A stretch of DNA of 64,000 nt from an uncultured Kordia sp. (GCF_947496985.1 NZ_CANMEZ010000007.1:186001-250000); one strand, 5' to 3'; shown: positions 36,418-46,767, numbered from the stretch's first letter. Notes: generated by a model not told the origin, from the sequence alone. Made by a program: numbers and translations.

Positions 36418-38628
36418 TTAAAACTGCTTTAAAAACGTAATTTTACTAATGAATTGTCTTGTTTGTTGCATAGGATCAAATACATCTGTTTGTATATCAT
36501 TAAATACTAGATAGATAAATGATAGCGGCATATACTCCCAGCTTAATCGTAAGTTCCAACGCCCTTGTTCATCAAAACTATTGTATTGATAAAAGCTAGA
36601 AAATTGAACTCTAGGATTTAATGCAAGTCGTAAATTTGCAGTATACAAATCCGTGTCTAAGTTTTCTCCCTGAACACCAAGACTATTGATATTGTTATGC
36701 TCATAATTCGCCGTCAGCGATATATTAGGCAAAGGAGCATAACGCAAACTTGTTTTTAACGTATTTCTAGTACCATTATAAAAATCACCAAAATCATAGC
36801 TTATGGAGGCAGAAAGTTTTTTGGATTGATCGGTATTATAGCGTGTTAAAAATCGGGTGTATTTATAGTTAGCTTCTCCAATAGTTATTCCAAGTGGCGA
36901 AAAATTAAAATTGATATTTTGCCATGTTGGTGTTAAAGAAGTTTCAAGAAAACTATTGTCTTTAAACCACATAAAAATTGGAAATATATAGATATTTGCT
37001 TGTTGGAAACTGCCAAAATCTTTTAGGTCATGATAATAATTCACAAAAAATCCAGGATCCCAACGTCTGATAAATGGTAGCGACTTAGGTCTTAGAATAG
37101 CATAACCACCTGGACTGTGATACATAAGGTTTTTTTGAAATACAAATCCCATATCTGGCGTATACGCTTCACTGATAAAAGTATTTACATACCCCATATA
37201 ATAATCGTTGGTACGTTTCCCAACAAAAACACGTCCTGAATAGCCCAATTCATTGATTTCACTATCAACAGAAGTTGATAAAAGATACGAAAGTGTTACT
37301 TCACTTTGCGGGCGAATCAAACCATCTATTGTAATCGTTGTATTGTTTGAGTTATCAATATTTGAAGCACTAAAACGATCGTCCAAACGCGCTGTAAGCA
37401 TTACTCCAAAGTTATTTTCTTTTCCATAATTTTGTGTATATCTCGCTACGCCAAAAGTGCTTCCGCCAGATTCGTCTGTTTTTCGTTGTCGTACCGTCAT
37501 TGTTGCAATGGTTCTGTTTTCATCACGATTGGTATATCTGGCTCCAAAATCCAATGGAGCTGGTTGCGCATTGAAACTATTATCTAAACCAATGGTACGA
37601 CTAAAAAAGGGTTTTAGTTGAAAGTTGTCACTTCCTGCCCAAATGCCTGAATTTTCTAAGAAAAATTGACGTCGTTCTGGGAAAAAAATATTAAATCGTT
37701 CTAAGTTGTTTACAGCTCTATCTACATCTGCTTGGGCAAAATCAGTATTAATTGTTACATCTAATACCGTTTCCGGGTTGATTACCCATTTTACATCGCC
37801 ACCAACTTTGGGTTCACTTAATTTATCTGTAATAGTATTTCCAGCTTTATTCTCATCATATTGATACAACGCATACGGTTCTGCTCTAATATTTGCTGAT
37901 GGTGGTGGCACTTCAAGCCCTGTAAGCTTTGCTGCATATACCATTCTATTTTCGGAGAAAGATTGGGGAATGGCAGGAAAAACTGTTTTTTCAAAATCTT
38001 TACGCGCCAATCGATAAAAGGTAATTCCCCAAGACACTGGTTTTCCATTTACAGGCTTATCATAACGAATTGATTTAAAAGGAATCGCAAATTCTATAGA
38101 ATATCCTTCAGCTGTTCTTTGGGTTCGTACATTCCATAAAGCATTCCAATTGGTATCGGTAATACGATCATTAAAACTCTGTAAATCTAGTTGATTTCCA
38201 TAAGGAGTTGTTTGGAATGATACTGCATATTGCTTCGTGTTTTGTGCATCTATTTGCACACCAAATACATCATTTTCACTCGTATTAAAATCTCTTCTAA
38301 GATCTTGCATTCGTATTCCTTTTTTTCCTAAAGAATCTTTTGCAAATACTCCTATGTAGAGATTTTTGTCATCAAAAAGCACACGAACCTCTGTTGGGTT
38401 TTTTATTGTTTCTCCTTGTACAGGTTCAACTTTAAAAAAACTCGTGACAGGTATTGCTTCTTCCCATGCAGCCTCGTCCAAAGATCCATCTAACATGATT
38501 TTACTTGTAATCTTCGTTGCTTTAATTTCTATAGGAATTTCTGGTGGCGGAAAATTAGCATCATTTTCTTGCGCTTGTAAAAAGTTCCCAAATAGCCCTA
38601 AAAATAGTATGTAAATTAATTTTTTCAT
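36418..38628 (-). CDS. DUF5916 outer-membrane protein with CBM9-like domain
   Basis: A 736-aa exported protein (signal peptide MKKLIYILFLGLFGNFLQAQ). Residues about 30-235 form a carbohydrate-binding family 9-like domain (ITSKIMLDGSLDEAAWEEA ... VLFDDKNLYIGVFAKD). The rest is a DUF5916 beta-barrel-like region with alternating aromatic strands and a terminal KITFLKQF, the aromatic C-terminal residue usual in outer-membrane proteins. Its ATG overlaps the stop of the permease gene by one base (TGATG), so it is the distal gene of the ABC operon. Ligand unknown. Confidence 0.88.
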   Translation of the reverse strand: MKKLIYILFLGLFGNFLQAQENDANFPPPEIPIEIKATKITSKIMLDGSLDEAAWEEAIPVTSFFKVEPVQGETIKNPTEVRVLFDDKNLYIGVFAKDSLGKKGIRMQDLRRDFNTSENDVFGVQIDAQNTKQYAVSFQTTPYGNQLDLQSFNDRITDTNWNALWNVRTQRTAEGYSIEFAIPFKSIRYDKPVNGKPVSWGITFYRLARKDFEKTVFPAIPQSFSENRMVYAAKLTGLEVPPPSANIRAEPYALYQYDENKAGNTITDKLSEPKVGGDVKWVINPETVLDVTINTDFAQADVDRAVNNLERFNIFFPERRQFFLENSGIWAGSDNFQLKPFFSRTIGLDNSFNAQPAPLDFGARYTNRDENRTIATMTVRQRKTDESGGSTFGVARYTQNYGKENNFGVMLTARLDDRFSASNIDNSNNTTITIDGLIRPQSEVTLSYLLSTSVDSEINELGYSGRVFVGKRTNDYYMGYVNTFISEAYTPDMGFVFQKNLMYHSPGGYAILRPKSLPFIRRWDPGFFVNYYHDLKDFGSFQQANIYIFPIFMWFKDNSFLETSLTPTWQNINFNFSPLGITIGEANYKYTRFLTRYNTDQSKKLSASISYDFGDFYNGTRNTLKTSLRYAPLPNISLTANYEHNNINSLGVQGENLDTDLYTANLRLALNPRVQFSSFYQYNSFDEQGRWNLRLSWEYMPLSFIYLVFNDIQTDVFDPMQQTRQFISKITFLKQF

Positions 38629-40052
38629 CACGCAACTATGTTTATTGACTCTTTGCTAGGCTTCAATACAAATACTAATAACATGATTATACAACTCATA
38701 CTTAACAATCCTAAAACTCTAAGTAAATTACTTTCATCTTGATACACATATTCAAATGATGGAAGGTTTTTGTAATCACTTTTCTTAAACTCTTTATTTT
38801 TAAACAGGAATGGAAGAAAAAAGTTTCGCCACTCTTGTGCAAATGTTAAACTTTGATTTCGGAACGCTTGGTAATCTTTTTCAGATGTTCCTGCCAACGT
38901 ATTTAGTCCATTCTGAGCCGTCAATGCAGGAGACAACCAACTAAATGTATGCGCCCATTGTTGCTGGTTTTTTATTTGTATTTCAAACTTTTCTACGACA
39001 GGGCGTAATTCTTCTTTCACAAGATTTTGTGTTGCCATGTATTTATGGTAAAAACTTGGTGCTTGTGTACTGTCATTCATAGCATATTCAGGATGATCTC
39101 TTAAATAACTATCTAAGATTTCATCTTGCTTTTTTGCAGCTTCTGCCTTTAGTGTTCGCATTTGATTGAGCATTATAGTACGAGAAGGCATCGGATATAG
39201 ACTATTACTCAATTGATTCAAGATAGACGGTGATAATAATACAAAGAACACCCAAAAACCTATGAGTGCAACTGCATTTTTAGCAGAACTGTGAATCCAA
39301 ATATTGGTAGCAAACGCCAATACAAACCAAAACAAGGCATATACAATGATATAACTGAGTAATACTACGAGTGAAGTCCAATTGGCTACAAAATCGAATG
39401 AAAAAATTGCAAATACGATAACAAGTGTAATTGTGATACATAAAATTAGCCAGAAAAAACGCAATCCTAGTTTTTGTAATACCCAAATTCTGATGCGAAT
39501 CGGTTGAGATGCTAATAACTTTAATGTTCCACTTTCACGTTCGGAAGCCAACACATTAAAAGAAAAAGCAATAATGAGTAGTGGTAACAAATAGATAATT
39601 ACAAATGCCAAGTCAAAGCTACCAAAAAGTAGTTGTACTGGGCTTGTCATTTCTGTATAACTCATAGATAGGTCATCGCCTGTAACCATTGGTTTTACAT
39701 AATGTGCAAACAAATCTGATTGTCCTGTAGCAATAAAAGCCGTTGGTTTTGCAGGCATATTTACAACTCTAGGTAATAAATTCCCAATGACAATAGGCCT
39801 AGAAGGAATCAGCCATCTTGATTTATTGACTTTGTATCCTTTATCTATAGAATCAAGTACACTTATTGTTTCTGTTTCTTCTTCACTAAATTCTGAAAGT
39901 GCTGTATTGATATTAGTTTGACGCGCTTCCACCTTTTGAATACCATTGTATACTGCAAATCCAAAAAGTAAAAATAGTAGAATACTTAGTAATTGAATCC
40001 AACGATTTCGGATTAACAATAACCATTCATATTTAAAATTATATCGTAACAT
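38628..40052 (-). CDS. ABC-2 type permease with DUF3526-like region (second)
   Basis: From the ATG at 40052 (an earlier TTG-type start at 40100 is unlikely because it overlaps the previous gene) the product is 474 aa. It has a first helix at about 18-38, a large extracytoplasmic loop of about 130 residues, a helix cluster with ASERESGTLKLLASQPIR (the coupling segment), another loop (QMRTLKAEAAKKQDEIL) and a final helix. This DUF3526 layout is that of NosY/GldF-type exporters. It partners with the ATPase at 41463 and the paralogous permease at 40054. Confidence 0.85.
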   Translation of the reverse strand: MLRYNFKYEWLLLIRNRWIQLLSILLFLLFGFAVYNGIQKVEARQTNINTALSEFSEEETETISVLDSIDKGYKVNKSRWLIPSRPIVIGNLLPRVVNMPAKPTAFIATGQSDLFAHYVKPMVTGDDLSMSYTEMTSPVQLLFGSFDLAFVIIYLLPLLIIAFSFNVLASERESGTLKLLASQPIRIRIWVLQKLGLRFFWLILCITITLVIVFAIFSFDFVANWTSLVVLLSYIIVYALFWFVLAFATNIWIHSSAKNAVALIGFWVFFVLLSPSILNQLSNSLYPMPSRTIMLNQMRTLKAEAAKKQDEILDSYLRDHPEYAMNDSTQAPSFYHKYMATQNLVKEELRPVVEKFEIQIKNQQQWAHTFSWLSPALTAQNGLNTLAGTSEKDYQAFRNQSLTFAQEWRNFFLPFLFKNKEFKKSDYKNLPSFEYVYQDESNLLRVLGLLSMSCIIMLLVFVLKPSKESINIVA

Positions 40053-40053
40053 T

Positions 40054-41460
40054 TTAAAGTGATTTAGTGGTGAAAAATAACACGGTAAATGAACCAACAA
40101 ACCAAATAAGCATTATAAAAACACCCGACATATTGGTTTGAATTGTTTTTGATAAAGAAGGCGGCTCATAGTTGAATTTTGGTAATTTCCTCCAAAAATC
40201 AGCATCCGCTTTAAAGCCCCATTCTCCATATTTTGATTCTTTTGCGAAATGATCATTAAGGAATTTTTGACTTTCAATTCGATAATTCTCAGCTGCATCT
40301 GAAAAATCCCAATGTGTATTGTAATCAGTTTTTGCAATTGCCATGCTCAAAAATCGTGTAGGCAAGTAAGGAGAAATAGCCGCCAGTTTTTGATAAATAC
40401 CATTTTGATTGGAGTATTGTGTTTTTAAATAGTTATAATGTTTAAAGTAAATTTCTGCTTCATGCTCTTCTCCTTTTTGCATTCTATAACCATCATAATT
40501 GAACGGTAACTGACTCAAACTGTCAACACCATATTCTTTTAAGGTCTTTTTTTCTAGTTCTTTTGCTGCTTTGTTCCATGGATTGTGCCCATCTAACCCA
40601 AGTTTTTTATCTTTAGAGATGTTTGCACTAAATTCTTGTCTCGTAGGATATGGATACTTATACTCTGCCAAATTGCTTGCCATTTTAGGTAAGACTAAAC
40701 AAACTAAAATCCAAACGCTTAAAGACAATACCAAAGCAATGCCCGATTTTTTTACCGTTGCAGAAATGATCAACACTAGGTTGATAAAAATTGCATAGTA
40801 AATCATATACGTAGCAAAAAGTGTGATTAAAGATGACCAACTAAAAACTCCAAAATCAGGTAAATTAGATAGTAACAAACCTGCTAATAGAAATAGCATA
40901 AATGAAATAATAAATACGGGCGAAAAAATCGCAAGCCATTTTCCAAAAACTATTTTCCAGCCAATTGCTCCTTGACTTTTTAAAAGCCTGAGCGTACCTC
41001 TTTCTCTTTCTTTTGTAATACTATTATAAGCAACCAAAATCAGTAATAAAGGAATGATAAATAGCAAAATAAAATCGGGGGTTAAGTCTCCAAAACGAGC
41101 CAAACCGGTTTGATCAGAAGCTGCAATAAATTGTGCTTCATTTCTTCTATGCGCTTCTAAAAATATAGAAGTCCCTGTATACTTATCTACACCTTGATCT
41201 ATTAACGATAAAGGATATTTTGGTTTAAAAGCATAGGTTCCATAATGTGCTGCAGAGTGTGGATTTTTTTCACCTTGATTATCCCAAACTTCACGTTCAT
41301 TAGCATTTGCTTCTACATATTGTTCATTAACACTTTTGTAATGATTTGTACTAATAAATATGGCAACTGCAGTTAAAAATAGTACTATAATAAAGGCTAT
41401 TCTAACACGTCCATCTCGCCATAGTTCTTTGGTTTCTTTTTTAAATGTATGTATAATCAT
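40054..41460 (-). CDS. ABC-2 type permease with DUF3526-like region (first)
   Basis: A 468-aa inner-membrane protein paralogous to the next gene: an initial helix (about 20-40), a long extracytoplasmic loop, the coupling segment TKERERGTLRLLKSQGAIG, four more helices, a second loop (KKLGLDGHNPWNKAAKELE) and a last helix. It is 2 nt after the ATPase gene and 1 nt before the second permease, a tight ATPase-permease-permease set. The substrate is unknown; NosFY-like exporters act in copper-site or lipoprotein maturation. Confidence 0.85.
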   Translation of the reverse strand: MIIHTFKKETKELWRDGRVRIAFIIVLFLTAVAIFISTNHYKSVNEQYVEANANEREVWDNQGEKNPHSAAHYGTYAFKPKYPLSLIDQGVDKYTGTSIFLEAHRRNEAQFIAASDQTGLARFGDLTPDFILLFIIPLLLILVAYNSITKERERGTLRLLKSQGAIGWKIVFGKWLAIFSPVFIISFMLFLLAGLLLSNLPDFGVFSWSSLITLFATYMIYYAIFINLVLIISATVKKSGIALVLSLSVWILVCLVLPKMASNLAEYKYPYPTRQEFSANISKDKKLGLDGHNPWNKAAKELEKKTLKEYGVDSLSQLPFNYDGYRMQKGEEHEAEIYFKHYNYLKTQYSNQNGIYQKLAAISPYLPTRFLSMAIAKTDYNTHWDFSDAAENYRIESQKFLNDHFAKESKYGEWGFKADADFWRKLPKFNYEPPSLSKTIQTNMSGVFIMLIWFVGSFTVLFFTTKSL

Positions 41461-41462
41461 AA

Positions 41463-42173
41463 CTACAGGGAATTATATGACATTGTTTCAAGATAACTAT
41501 CTTCCAACTCTTTCAATGAAAGTTCGTCAACGGCCCATTGTTGCTTTAACTGTCCGTCTTTCATAACTCCAATTGTTGTGGCTACTTCTTTTGCACGAAA
41601 AAGATCATGTGTTGCCATTAAAGTAGCCACTTCTTTTTGTCTTAGTTTTTGTAGCAATTGTCCAAATTCATTACTTGCCTTTGGGTCCAAGCCAGAAGTT
41701 GGCTCATCTAACAATAATACTTTTGCATCTTTGGCTAAAGCAATAGCAATTCCTACTTTTTGCCGCATTCCTTTTGAGTATTTAGAAACTGATTTATGAA
41801 ATGCTGATGTTTGCAGTCCAGCGTCTACCAAAAAAGTTTCTAATTCTTCTTTGTTAAATTTTTTATTGGCTATTCCAGAGAAATAATCAAGGTTTTCTAC
41901 TGCTGTCAAACTTGGGTATAGCATCAAATTTTCTGGAATATATGCTAAGTGATTTTTTGTTAATTTAGGTTGTTCAACCACACTAACATCATTTATATAA
42001 GCACTACCCGAAGTAGGTTTTATAAATCCTAAAAGTAGATTGATTGTGGTTGTTTTCCCTGCGCCATTAGCTCCTAAAAGACAATAAATCTCTCCTTTTT
42101 TCACTGTTAAACTAAGTGCGTCTAAAGCCGTTAGGTCTCCATACGTTTTGGTAAGGTTATCTATTTGTACCAT
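41463..42173 (-). CDS. ABC transporter ATP-binding protein
   Basis: The ATG at 42173 gives a 236-aa ATPase starting MVQIDNLTKTYGDLTALDAL; the open frame upstream is not conserved in style and is ignored. Walker A is GANGAGKTT, the ABC signature is VSKYSKGMRQKVGIA, Walker B is VLLLDEPTSGLDP, and the switch histidine is in MATHD. The class is that of NosF/CcmA drug-type exporters. First of the four-gene set ATPase, two permeases, DUF5916 barrel. Confidence 0.92.
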   Translation of the reverse strand: MVQIDNLTKTYGDLTALDALSLTVKKGEIYCLLGANGAGKTTTINLLLGFIKPTSGSAYINDVSVVEQPKLTKNHLAYIPENLMLYPSLTAVENLDYFSGIANKKFNKEELETFLVDAGLQTSAFHKSVSKYSKGMRQKVGIAIALAKDAKVLLLDEPTSGLDPKASNEFGQLLQKLRQKEVATLMATHDLFRAKEVATTIGVMKDGQLKQQWAVDELSLKELEDSYLETMSYNSL

Positions 42174-42399
42174 AAATTTTGATATTGAATAATTACATGA
42201 ATCGCAGAACTTTACAAGGCGATTCAATGTTTTTTTGATTAATGTTTTAAGAATGAACTCGTTTAAAATAAGTTCAACATATTGGATAGAAAGTTCCAAA
42301 AAGCATTGGATACTAAGCATATAGGTGTCTTCACAACAAAAATTGCTATAACACTATACATTTATTTATTAATTGATTGTAAGAACTCTATCCTGTAAT

Positions 42400-42714
42400 T
42401 TATACAAGTGATGGAGGTGGTTTATTGAAGAATTGATAAGAGTGATAAACCTTAATTATAGGATTTTTATATAATAATATAATTGGCTTATGCGTCGACT
42501 CTACAAAAAATGCAGTCTTTTCATAAGCGTTTGTATTGTGATCAAAAGAGTATGTCTTATTTGAATCAATAATTAAAATACAGTGATCACAATCAGCAAT
42601 ATCATCATGAGAAAACGCATGAGAAACCGAATGTGCAACTCCCATCTTTATCAAAACAAAGATGATGAGCAACAAGAAACTCTGTATTTTAAGTATGTTC
42701 GATTTTTTAATCAC
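42400..42714 (-). CDS. Small His/Cys-rich exported or membrane protein
   Basis: A 104-aa protein. It starts with GTG at 42714 (no ATG is in range) and has a single hydrophobic helix (about 11-24), followed by HSVSHAFSHDDIADCDHC, a dense His/Asp/Cys cluster that looks suited to binding a metal. The remainder ends FFNKPPPSLV. A TAGTTTTG box (42719-42726, minus strand) lies directly before the start. It is 227 nt upstream of the ABC ATPase; small His-rich proteins often precede metal-related outer-membrane systems in flavobacteria, but a copper or zinc role is only a guess. Confidence 0.55.
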   Translation of the reverse strand: MIKKSNILKIQSFLLLIIFVLIKMGVAHSVSHAFSHDDIADCDHCILIIDSNKTYSFDHNTNAYEKTAFFVESTHKPIILLYKNPIIKVYHSYQFFNKPPPSLV

Positions 42715-42800
42715 AACTCAAAACTAAGTAAAATATTGATACAAAAGTGTTAATGATTTGTACTACTTCAAAAAAGCACTTGTAGTATTCTATACTAAAA

Positions 42801-42829
42801 AAGCCCAAACACATTACATGTTTGAGCTT
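42801..42829 (-). terminator. Terminator of the large T9SS subtilase gene
   Basis: AAGCCCAAACA (42801-42811) pairs with TGTTTGAGCTT (42819-42829) with one mismatch and a 7-nt loop. On the minus strand it is followed by a T6 tract (42795-42800), 38 nt past the subtilase stop codon. Confidence 0.75.
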
Positions 42830-42866
42830 TTAAGCACTCTATTTACTAGTTATTTATGATAGGTGG

Positions 42867-45800
42867 TTATTGCTTAACGAATTTCTTCACAATAGCTTTT
42901 TGTCCATCTGTAACTTCTAATACATACATACCAGCTCTCATGTCATTCACATTGATTGTTCCATTTGTTAATGAACCAACTTTTACAGTTTGACCTAACA
43001 TGTTTTTGATAGTGTACGAAGTTGATCTTGCATCAGCAACACGAACTGTTAACTCACTTCCTTTTACTGGGTTTGGATACATTGTAAAGTCAAATGTAGC
43101 TCCTTCGTTTCCTAAAACATCTCCAGAAATTGGATCGTTATATGTTGTATAATTTGCAGTTGCATTTGTAATATTTACTGTATAATCTTCTACTTCTCCA
43201 TCAGCAAAATTTTCACAAGCTGTTTGTGCGCTATTATATTTCATAGAAACACGCATTCTTGTTGTACCTGTGTTTGCAGATGTTGGAATTGTAACATCAG
43301 CTGTTAAGTTATTGGCACTTGAAGAAGACCCTGTAACAACTTGTTCACTATTTTCAAAAGTTCCATTTTGGTTGAAATCAATCCAAACAGCCCAGTGCTC
43401 TGTATAAGAAGAATTACTAAACCCTGCACTAAATACAATTTGATTTGTACTTCCTCTACTAACTGTTGCAGTTTGTGATGTAAAGTCTCCATATCCACCG
43501 TTAGCTCCTGTAGAATTTGTCATTCCTCCAAAAGAAACATAATCAATCCATTCAAATGTTACTCTATTTCCACTTGAAGCACAGTATGTTACCACATTGC
43601 TTAGCGTTGTAAAACTAACTGAATTACTAGAAGAAGATACATTTCCTGCTGCATCTTTTGCAGTTACGCTATATGTGTAAGAAGTATTGGCAGTTAATCC
43701 TGTAATATTTGCAGAAGTTCCTGTTACAGTTCCAATACTAGTAGCCCCGCTAAACACTTCATATTCTGTAACACCTACATTATCATTAGAAGCGTTCCAG
43801 CTTAATGTTGCTGTTGTTTGTGTAATATTAGAAGCAGCTAAACTTGTTGGTGCACTTGGTGCTTGTGTATCAGATCCTGCTGTTACTGCTGTTACTGACA
43901 AATCATCCACAGCAATATCACTAGACCATCCATTTCCTGTAACTCCAACAATCCTTAATTTTACTTTTTCTCCTAAATAAGAATTTAAATCAACAGATAC
44001 TGAATTCCATTGGTTTCCTTGGTTTCCTGAATCTGTCCATAAACTTGTCCATGTGGTTCCATCTATAGATCCTTGAACTGTTAATGAACCTACATTGTTA
44101 CCATACATATGATTCTCAAAGCTAAATGTAGCTGAAGATTTTCCAGCAAGATCAAAACAATCACTTTCTAATATAGCGGTTGCATTGTTCCCTATTTGTC
44201 CTGTACTTCCGTTTGTAGAAGCTTCTAAGAATAAGTAGTTAGATCCTTCAGAAGCTGAACTTGGTCCTGTGTTAGAAGATGGTGTGCTTCCACTTCTTCT
44301 TACCCAGTTACCGTCATCTCCAGTAATTTGTGTCCAACCATCGTTTGCTTCAAATCCTTCACTGTAAGGGAATGAACTTACTGTAGTTGAACAAATAGAA
44401 GGTAAATCTGATGTTGTAAAAGTTACAGAAGCGCTATACGAAGAGTTTCCACTAGCACACTTGCTTCTTACTTGTACTTGATACGATGTAGAAGCTGACA
44501 AACCACTTAAAGTAGTTGTAGTTGCAGTTACTGCATTTGTTGTCCAAGAAGAAGTTCCTGTTACTCTGTAACGTACATCATATGTTGCTCCAGCTACTGT
44601 ATCCCAACTTACGTCTGCTCCAGAAGAAGTTACGCTTGCGGTTGAAACTCCTGTTGGTGTAGTTGCATTACAAACTGCTGGCGTTCCTGTTAATCCTGTT
44701 ACAATTAATGAGAAGTTTTGACTTCCACCAACTAAAGAACCTTTGTTCGTTACTGTAATTGTATAGGTTCCTGAAGCTCCAGAAATATCAACTCTTTCAT
44801 ATGGATCAACGTTATTGTCTCTTTTCGTATTTGTTGTTGCTCCTGTTAATTCGTAAGGGAAATATGTTGTTCCTCCTTTAGTAACTCTAATATCTAGATC
44901 ATTTACTAGTACTGGTGTTGTAGAGTTTACTGTTGTTGTAGCAGTTCCAGCTCTATCTGTCCAAGAAATTGAAGCTAATAATGGATTTGTTCCATCAGAA
45001 TCAACTGTAATTGAATATGTTTGTCCAGAGTTTAATGTTAATTCCTCTACTTTAGATTCATTACCATTTTCAGTAATTACTTCGGCTGCACGTTTTGCAT
45101 TCATTAATCCCCAACCAAAAACAGCATCAGGTCCAGAAGCTCCTGCATCATCAGCAGTATGTAAAGCAATACCTTTTATAGTAGCTGCTCTTGCAAAAGA
45201 ACTGTTTGTATTGTTATAATGTTGTTGTAATAATAATATAGAACCTGCTACATTAGGCGAAGCCATTGAAGTCCCTGTAATAGAATTATAGGCTGTGTTA
45301 CTATTGTGATATGTAGAATATACATTAGTACCATTACCTGTAATATCTGGTTTGATACGGAAATCATCTGTTGGGCCTTCACTACTAGAGCTATTGATAC
45401 TTACAGAAACTAAATTTCCGTTTGCATCAATATTTGCATCTTGCGCATTGGCAACTACTAAATTATTTTTAGCTGTTGAATGCCCTGTTAGTTTATCAAA
45501 TCCTGAACCTCCGGTTGGGTTTGTATTTGCTGTGTTATCATTTCCATCATTTCCAGCAGCAACTACCATTAGATAGTTTGGTGCATTAAATAATATCTCA
45601 TCCCAATCTCTTGATTCGTCAATATATCCACCGAAGAAGTATTGTGGCAATTGCACTTGTCCTGTATTTGGGTTTCTAGCAGCAAATCCGTACGAGTGGT
45701 TTGACACTAGCATTCCATTAGAAGCTGCTGTTGTAGCTTCTGCTTTATCACTATTCCAATCGTGTCCTACAGCATCTGCATGTGGCGCCATTCCTTTGGC

Positions 45801-46337
45801 ATCTGCAACAACTCCAGAAGCCATAATAGTTCCTGTAACGTGTGCAGCGTGGAAATTTAATGAAGAACTTCCATCACCGACAGAATATCTATTTGTTCCT
45901 CCTGCTCCATCATATTCTTGGTGTGATGCTCTTGCGATTCCTCCATCCCAAACATATGCGGTCATATTTTGTCCCATAAGGTTCAGTCCTAATCCTCCGC
46001 CTGAATTTAAGAAGTTTGTACGTGTAGAACGTGCTGCATCAACATTGAATGTTGTGTAATATACTGGAGTTCCGTCAGCAGTTACTTTTTGAAGCTCAAC
46101 TAATGTCCCATCAGCTAAGGTTTTTCTAACTTCCCATCCATTTTGTTGTGCCATTCGAATCGCTTTTTGCTTTTCTTGCACTTGCGTAGCTGTAAATTTG
46201 TTTTGTAATGTTCCAAGCTTTTGCACATCATATTGACTTACAATTTTTTGCTTTTGAGCAGTTGTTTGTGCAAATGAAGTTTGGGCAAAGAACATTCCTA
46301 GGGCAAATAGCCCTAATTTGAAGTACTTGTTTTTCAT
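42867..46337 (-). CDS. Modular T9SS-secreted S8 subtilisin-like peptidase
   Basis: A 1156-aa extracellular protease. It has a signal peptide (ending FAQ-TT), a propeptide to about 115, then a subtilase domain with catalytic D131 (VWDGG), H166 (FHAAHVTGT), oxyanion N263 (AAGNDG) and S357 (TGTSMASPNVAG). Next come a P-domain-like segment (about 430-550), a fibronectin type III domain (about 555-645), a MAM-like domain (about 650-815, with paired cysteines), a second FN3 (about 825-915), a GEVED domain (about 925-1055) and a C-terminal T9SS sorting domain (FDFTMYPNPVKGSELTVRV ... ADGQ-type end). It should be secreted and surface-released, probably to degrade protein outside the cell. Confidence 0.93.
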   Translation of the reverse strand: MKNKYFKLGLFALGMFFAQTSFAQTTAQKQKIVSQYDVQKLGTLQNKFTATQVQEKQKAIRMAQQNGWEVRKTLADGTLVELQKVTADGTPVYYTTFNVDAARSTRTNFLNSGGGLGLNLMGQNMTAYVWDGGIARASHQEYDGAGGTNRYSVGDGSSSLNFHAAHVTGTIMASGVVADAKGMAPHADAVGHDWNSDKAEATTAASNGMLVSNHSYGFAARNPNTGQVQLPQYFFGGYIDESRDWDEILFNAPNYLMVVAAGNDGNDNTANTNPTGGSGFDKLTGHSTAKNNLVVANAQDANIDANGNLVSVSINSSSSEGPTDDFRIKPDITGNGTNVYSTYHNSNTAYNSITGTSMASPNVAGSILLLQQHYNNTNSSFARAATIKGIALHTADDAGASGPDAVFGWGLMNAKRAAEVITENGNESKVEELTLNSGQTYSITVDSDGTNPLLASISWTDRAGTATTTVNSTTPVLVNDLDIRVTKGGTTYFPYELTGATTNTKRDNNVDPYERVDISGASGTYTITVTNKGSLVGGSQNFSLIVTGLTGTPAVCNATTPTGVSTASVTSSGADVSWDTVAGATYDVRYRVTGTSSWTTNAVTATTTTLSGLSASTSYQVQVRSKCASGNSSYSASVTFTTSDLPSICSTTVSSFPYSEGFEANDGWTQITGDDGNWVRRSGSTPSSNTGPSSASEGSNYLFLEASTNGSTGQIGNNATAILESDCFDLAGKSSATFSFENHMYGNNVGSLTVQGSIDGTTWTSLWTDSGNQGNQWNSVSVDLNSYLGEKVKLRIVGVTGNGWSSDIAVDDLSVTAVTAGSDTQAPSAPTSLAASNITQTTATLSWNASNDNVGVTEYEVFSGATSIGTVTGTSANITGLTANTSYTYSVTAKDAAGNVSSSSNSVSFTTLSNVVTYCASSGNRVTFEWIDYVSFGGMTNSTGANGGYGDFTSQTATVSRGSTNQIVFSAGFSNSSYTEHWAVWIDFNQNGTFENSEQVVTGSSSSANNLTADVTIPTSANTGTTRMRVSMKYNSAQTACENFADGEVEDYTVNITNATANYTTYNDPISGDVLGNEGATFDFTMYPNPVKGSELTVRVADARSTSYTIKNMLGQTVKVGSLTNGTINVNDMRAGMYVLEVTDGQKAIVKKFVKQ

Positions 46338-46732
46338 TTTTTTTGGTTATTTGGTTAATTTTAAAAACAGATTGTAAAAACAAAAGAAGAGTCAAGATGA
46401 AATCAAAAGGTGAAGAAGATTGTCAATTTTCGTTCATGATAAGCATCAAGGGTGTATACTCAATAGCTCTTTATTTTTTCACTAATCCGCGGCAAAAATG
46501 TTAAAATTTTATGAATTTTCAGTTAAATAGCAGTTTTTTTCGATGAATTACATATTTTTTTAAGAAATACTCGTATATCATGAATTATAATTAATAAGCT
46601 AAATCTCTGATTTTAAGATATATCCTATAAAACCACTAGAGTATATATATTAAGTGATTTTTTTGACTAAAATTCCCTTCTACTCACAATTTTGCAAGCT
46701 TTTATAAATAAATTGTAAAACCTTCTTTTTGC
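46338..46732. other. AT-rich intergenic region with no recognised gene
   Basis: About 395 nt between the divergent subtilase and dppD/F-type genes. I see no ORF, RNA gene, strong hairpin or repeat here. The subtilase promoter must lie at the left end, but no box matches the consensus well. Confidence 0.4.
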
Positions 46733-46763
46733 TTTGAAGAGAATAAACTTAAATGTATTTTTG
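46733..46763 (+). promoter_or_regulatory. Near-perfect promoter immediately upstream of the fused ABC ATPase
   Basis: TTTG (46733-46736), 19 nt and TATTTTTG (46756-46763) match the Bacteroidetes consensus exactly. The box ends only 4 nt before the ATG at 46768, so the mRNA would start at or next to the start codon, meaning leaderless translation. Confidence 0.6.
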
Positions 46764-46767
46764 AAGT

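Noticed and set aside
42174-42320. N-terminal extension of the ABC ATPase
   Set aside because: The extra 49 residues precede the canonical MVQIDNLTKTYG start and have no ABC similarity; the ATG at 42173 is used instead.
43687-43980. A 97-codon plus-strand open frame inside the large subtilase gene
   Set aside because: Antisense to the MAM/FN3 part of a well-supported protease; composition is that of a shadow of a Thr/Ser-rich sequence.
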